Assembly (NCBI GenBank): GCA_016720145.1
Contig: JADJXV010000010.1
Coordinates: 1-64,000, forward strand
DNA from: Ignavibacteria bacterium
GTDB lineage: Bacteria; Bacteroidota; Ignavibacteria; Kapaibacteriales; UBA961
Reading direction: 5' to 3'
DNA length: 64,000 bases
A program made the translations under genes and the position numbers. This document shows positions 63,037 to 64,000 of this stretch, in pieces; the stretch's first letter is position 1, and every line of letters starts with the position of its first letter. The notes beneath the pieces were generated by a model. That model was not told the DNA's origin, made no database searches, and saw only the letters and a program-made list of their open reading frames with translations.

Positions 63037-63717
63037 TCAATCTTCTGTTCCAGATTGTATTGTATTCTCTTCCTCAACTACCGATGGTAAATGAGGTATA
63101 ATCTGAGATAAAAATTCGACTGACTGTTGTAATTTTTCTAAAGATTCATTGTTTTCTATTACAAAGTCAGCATAACCTTTGATTTGATCAGGTATTACTT
63201 GCTCTGCCATACGAGCCTTGACTTGCTCTTCCGATATATTACTCCTCTTTATCACCCGTTCGATTCGATTCTTTTCAGAAGCTACTACCAAAATTACATA
63301 ATCAAATGCATCTTCTAGACCGATTTCATAAAGTAGTGGAATTTCTATCATAATACATCGCTCACCATTACTTGCTAATTCTTCAGCACGTTCTAGCAAT
63401 TCATCGAGTACATGTGGATGTACTAAATTGTTTAGCTCCTTGAGTGCTTTCCTGTGTTCTTGAGTTATTCCAAATACTCGTTCAGCTAGATAGTTGCGAT
63501 TAATAGTACGGTCATCATTAAACACTAGTGAACTGAACATCTTGTAAAGTTTATCCCGTACTTCAGGGTTTCCTTCCATGATTTCAAGAGCAATATCATC
63601 GGCATTCAAGACAGTAAAGCCTGATTTGACAAAGAGATTGGATACAGTTGATTTGCCGCTACCGATACCTCCGGTCAATCCAATTAATACTGCTTTATGT
63701 TCAGATTGAATAATCAT
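63037..63717 (-). CDS. coaE: Dephospho-CoA kinase
   Basis: 226 residues. P-loop LIGLTGGIGSGKSTVSNLF. Characteristic elements are GFTVLNADDIALEIME (the NADD motif), NNLVHPHVLDELLERAEE and MIEIPLLYEIGLEDAFDYVI. The lid region holds RVIKRSNISEEQVKARM. The last residues (VVEEENTIQSGTED) form an acidic tail beyond the usual end. It phosphorylates dephospho-CoA to CoA in the final step of CoA synthesis. It starts after a terminator, so it is probably independent of the dehydrogenase upstream. Confidence 0.96.
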   Translation of the reverse strand: MIIQSEHKAVLIGLTGGIGSGKSTVSNLFVKSGFTVLNADDIALEIMEGNPEVRDKLYKMFSSLVFNDDRTINRNYLAERVFGITQEHRKALKELNNLVHPHVLDELLERAEELASNGERCIMIEIPLLYEIGLEDAFDYVILVVASEKNRIERVIKRSNISEEQVKARMAEQVIPDQIKGYADFVIENNESLEKLQQSVEFLSQIIPHLPSVVEEENTIQSGTED

Positions 63718-63741
63718 TGATTAGTAAATATGGATAGTAAA

Positions 63742-63782
63742 AAAGGCACGTTTTCAGAATCAATTCCGAGCAACGTGCCTTT
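63742..63782 (-). terminator. Intrinsic terminator of the glutamate dehydrogenase gene
   Basis: An 11-bp stem (AAAGGCACGTT / AACGTGCCTTT) with a 19-base loop; the minus strand continues TTTTTTACTATCC. Confidence 0.85.
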
Positions 63783-63807
63783 GAATTCAAATGCTTGCCA
63801 GAAACGA

Positions 63808-64000
63808 TTACGGAAAAATACCCATTTGGAAATATGACATCGCTATTTTATCAATCGCAGATATAAATGCTGCCGTTCTCATATCTTTTACATTCTCTCT
63901 ACTTTTCCAAATATCCATTATTTCGTGATAGGCAGTTATCATCGAATCTTCTAATCCCGAATTAACGAGATCTTCTTCATCAGCACCACGAACTAATAAG
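63808..64000 (-). CDS. gdhA: Glutamate dehydrogenase, C-terminal end (cut by window)
   Basis: Translation of the minus strand from the right edge gives VNSGLEDSMITAYHEIMDIW and RTAAFISAIDKIAMSYFQMG, ending GIFP and a TAA at 63808-63810. This matches the conserved C-terminus of Glu/Leu/Phe/Val dehydrogenases of the glutamate dehydrogenase type (oxidation of glutamate to 2-oxoglutarate with NAD(P)). The rest of the gene, including the active-site Lys, lies outside. Only 64 residues are visible. Confidence 0.85.
   Translation of the reverse strand, partial: LLVRGADEEDLVNSGLEDSMITAYHEIMDIWKSRENVKDMRTAAFISAIDKIAMSYFQMGIFP

Overview
The window looks like a chromosomal segment of a Gram-negative member of the Bacteroidota/Chlorobiota (FCB) group, possibly an Ignavibacteria- or Kapaibacteria-like lineage; the placement is inference. 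The evidence is five exported proteins with signal peptides and C-terminal type IX secretion (Por) sorting domains, OmpA-type cell-envelope proteins, a three-gene sdhC-A-B operon of the cytochrome-b558 type, and a few upstream TAnnTTTG elements resembling the Bacteroidota -7 promoter box. The DNA is AT-rich. No rRNA, tRNA or CRISPR array was seen.

Layout. 1-8.4 kb: a cut-off SBBP/choice-of-anchor-D surface protein, a double-OmpA outer-membrane protein, then (minus strand) an ECF sigma/anti-sigma pair. 8.7-12.1 kb: an AddB-like Fe-S nuclease. 12.3-22.2 kb: two exported WD40 proteins (16 and 8 blades; the second also has a von Willebrand A domain) either side of a repeat-rich interval holding a frameshifted insertion sequence, and mreB. 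22.4-29.6 kb (minus): a solitary OLD-type ATPase/TOPRIM protein, a COG2509 flavoprotein and sdhCAB. 30-34 kb: a 1348-residue fibre-like protein made of 18-residue helical and 52-residue repeats. 34.3-44.3 kb (minus): 132-bp tandem repeats, copA, nadA-nadB, a tyrosine phenol-lyase-like enzyme, a glycosyltransferase broken by two frameshifts, and an exported BNR-repeat protein. 44.6-48 kb (minus): rsmD, an M28 peptidase, and a pspA/YbjN-like pair. 48.1-52.2 kb (plus): recR, a methyltransferase, lipoproteins and a PD40-OmpA protein. 52.3-55.2 kb (minus): HDOD, FliA-like sigma, a small membrane protein and FlhG/MinD-like ATPase in one operon without flagellar genes. 55.3-64 kb (minus): an 1888-residue GEVED/beta-helix exported protein, nuoJ-nuoK, pssA, coaE and the 3' end of a glutamate dehydrogenase.

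How it fits together. Housekeeping genes (sdh, nuoJK, nadAB, recR, coaE, pssA, mreB, rsmD) are interleaved with long lineage-specific surface proteins. These surface proteins share modules (signal peptide, repeat blocks, sorting domain) and look like type IX cargo; no component of the secretion machine itself lies in the window. Intergenic spaces carry many short perfect or near-perfect palindromes of several sequence families. One nested-palindrome array was the target of the insertion sequence, and one palindrome supplies the stop codon of copA.

The most unusual items are the exported 8/16-blade WD40 proteins, the repeat-built fibre, the flagellar-type regulatory operon without flagellar genes, the IS inside nested palindromes, and the palindrome-terminated copA.
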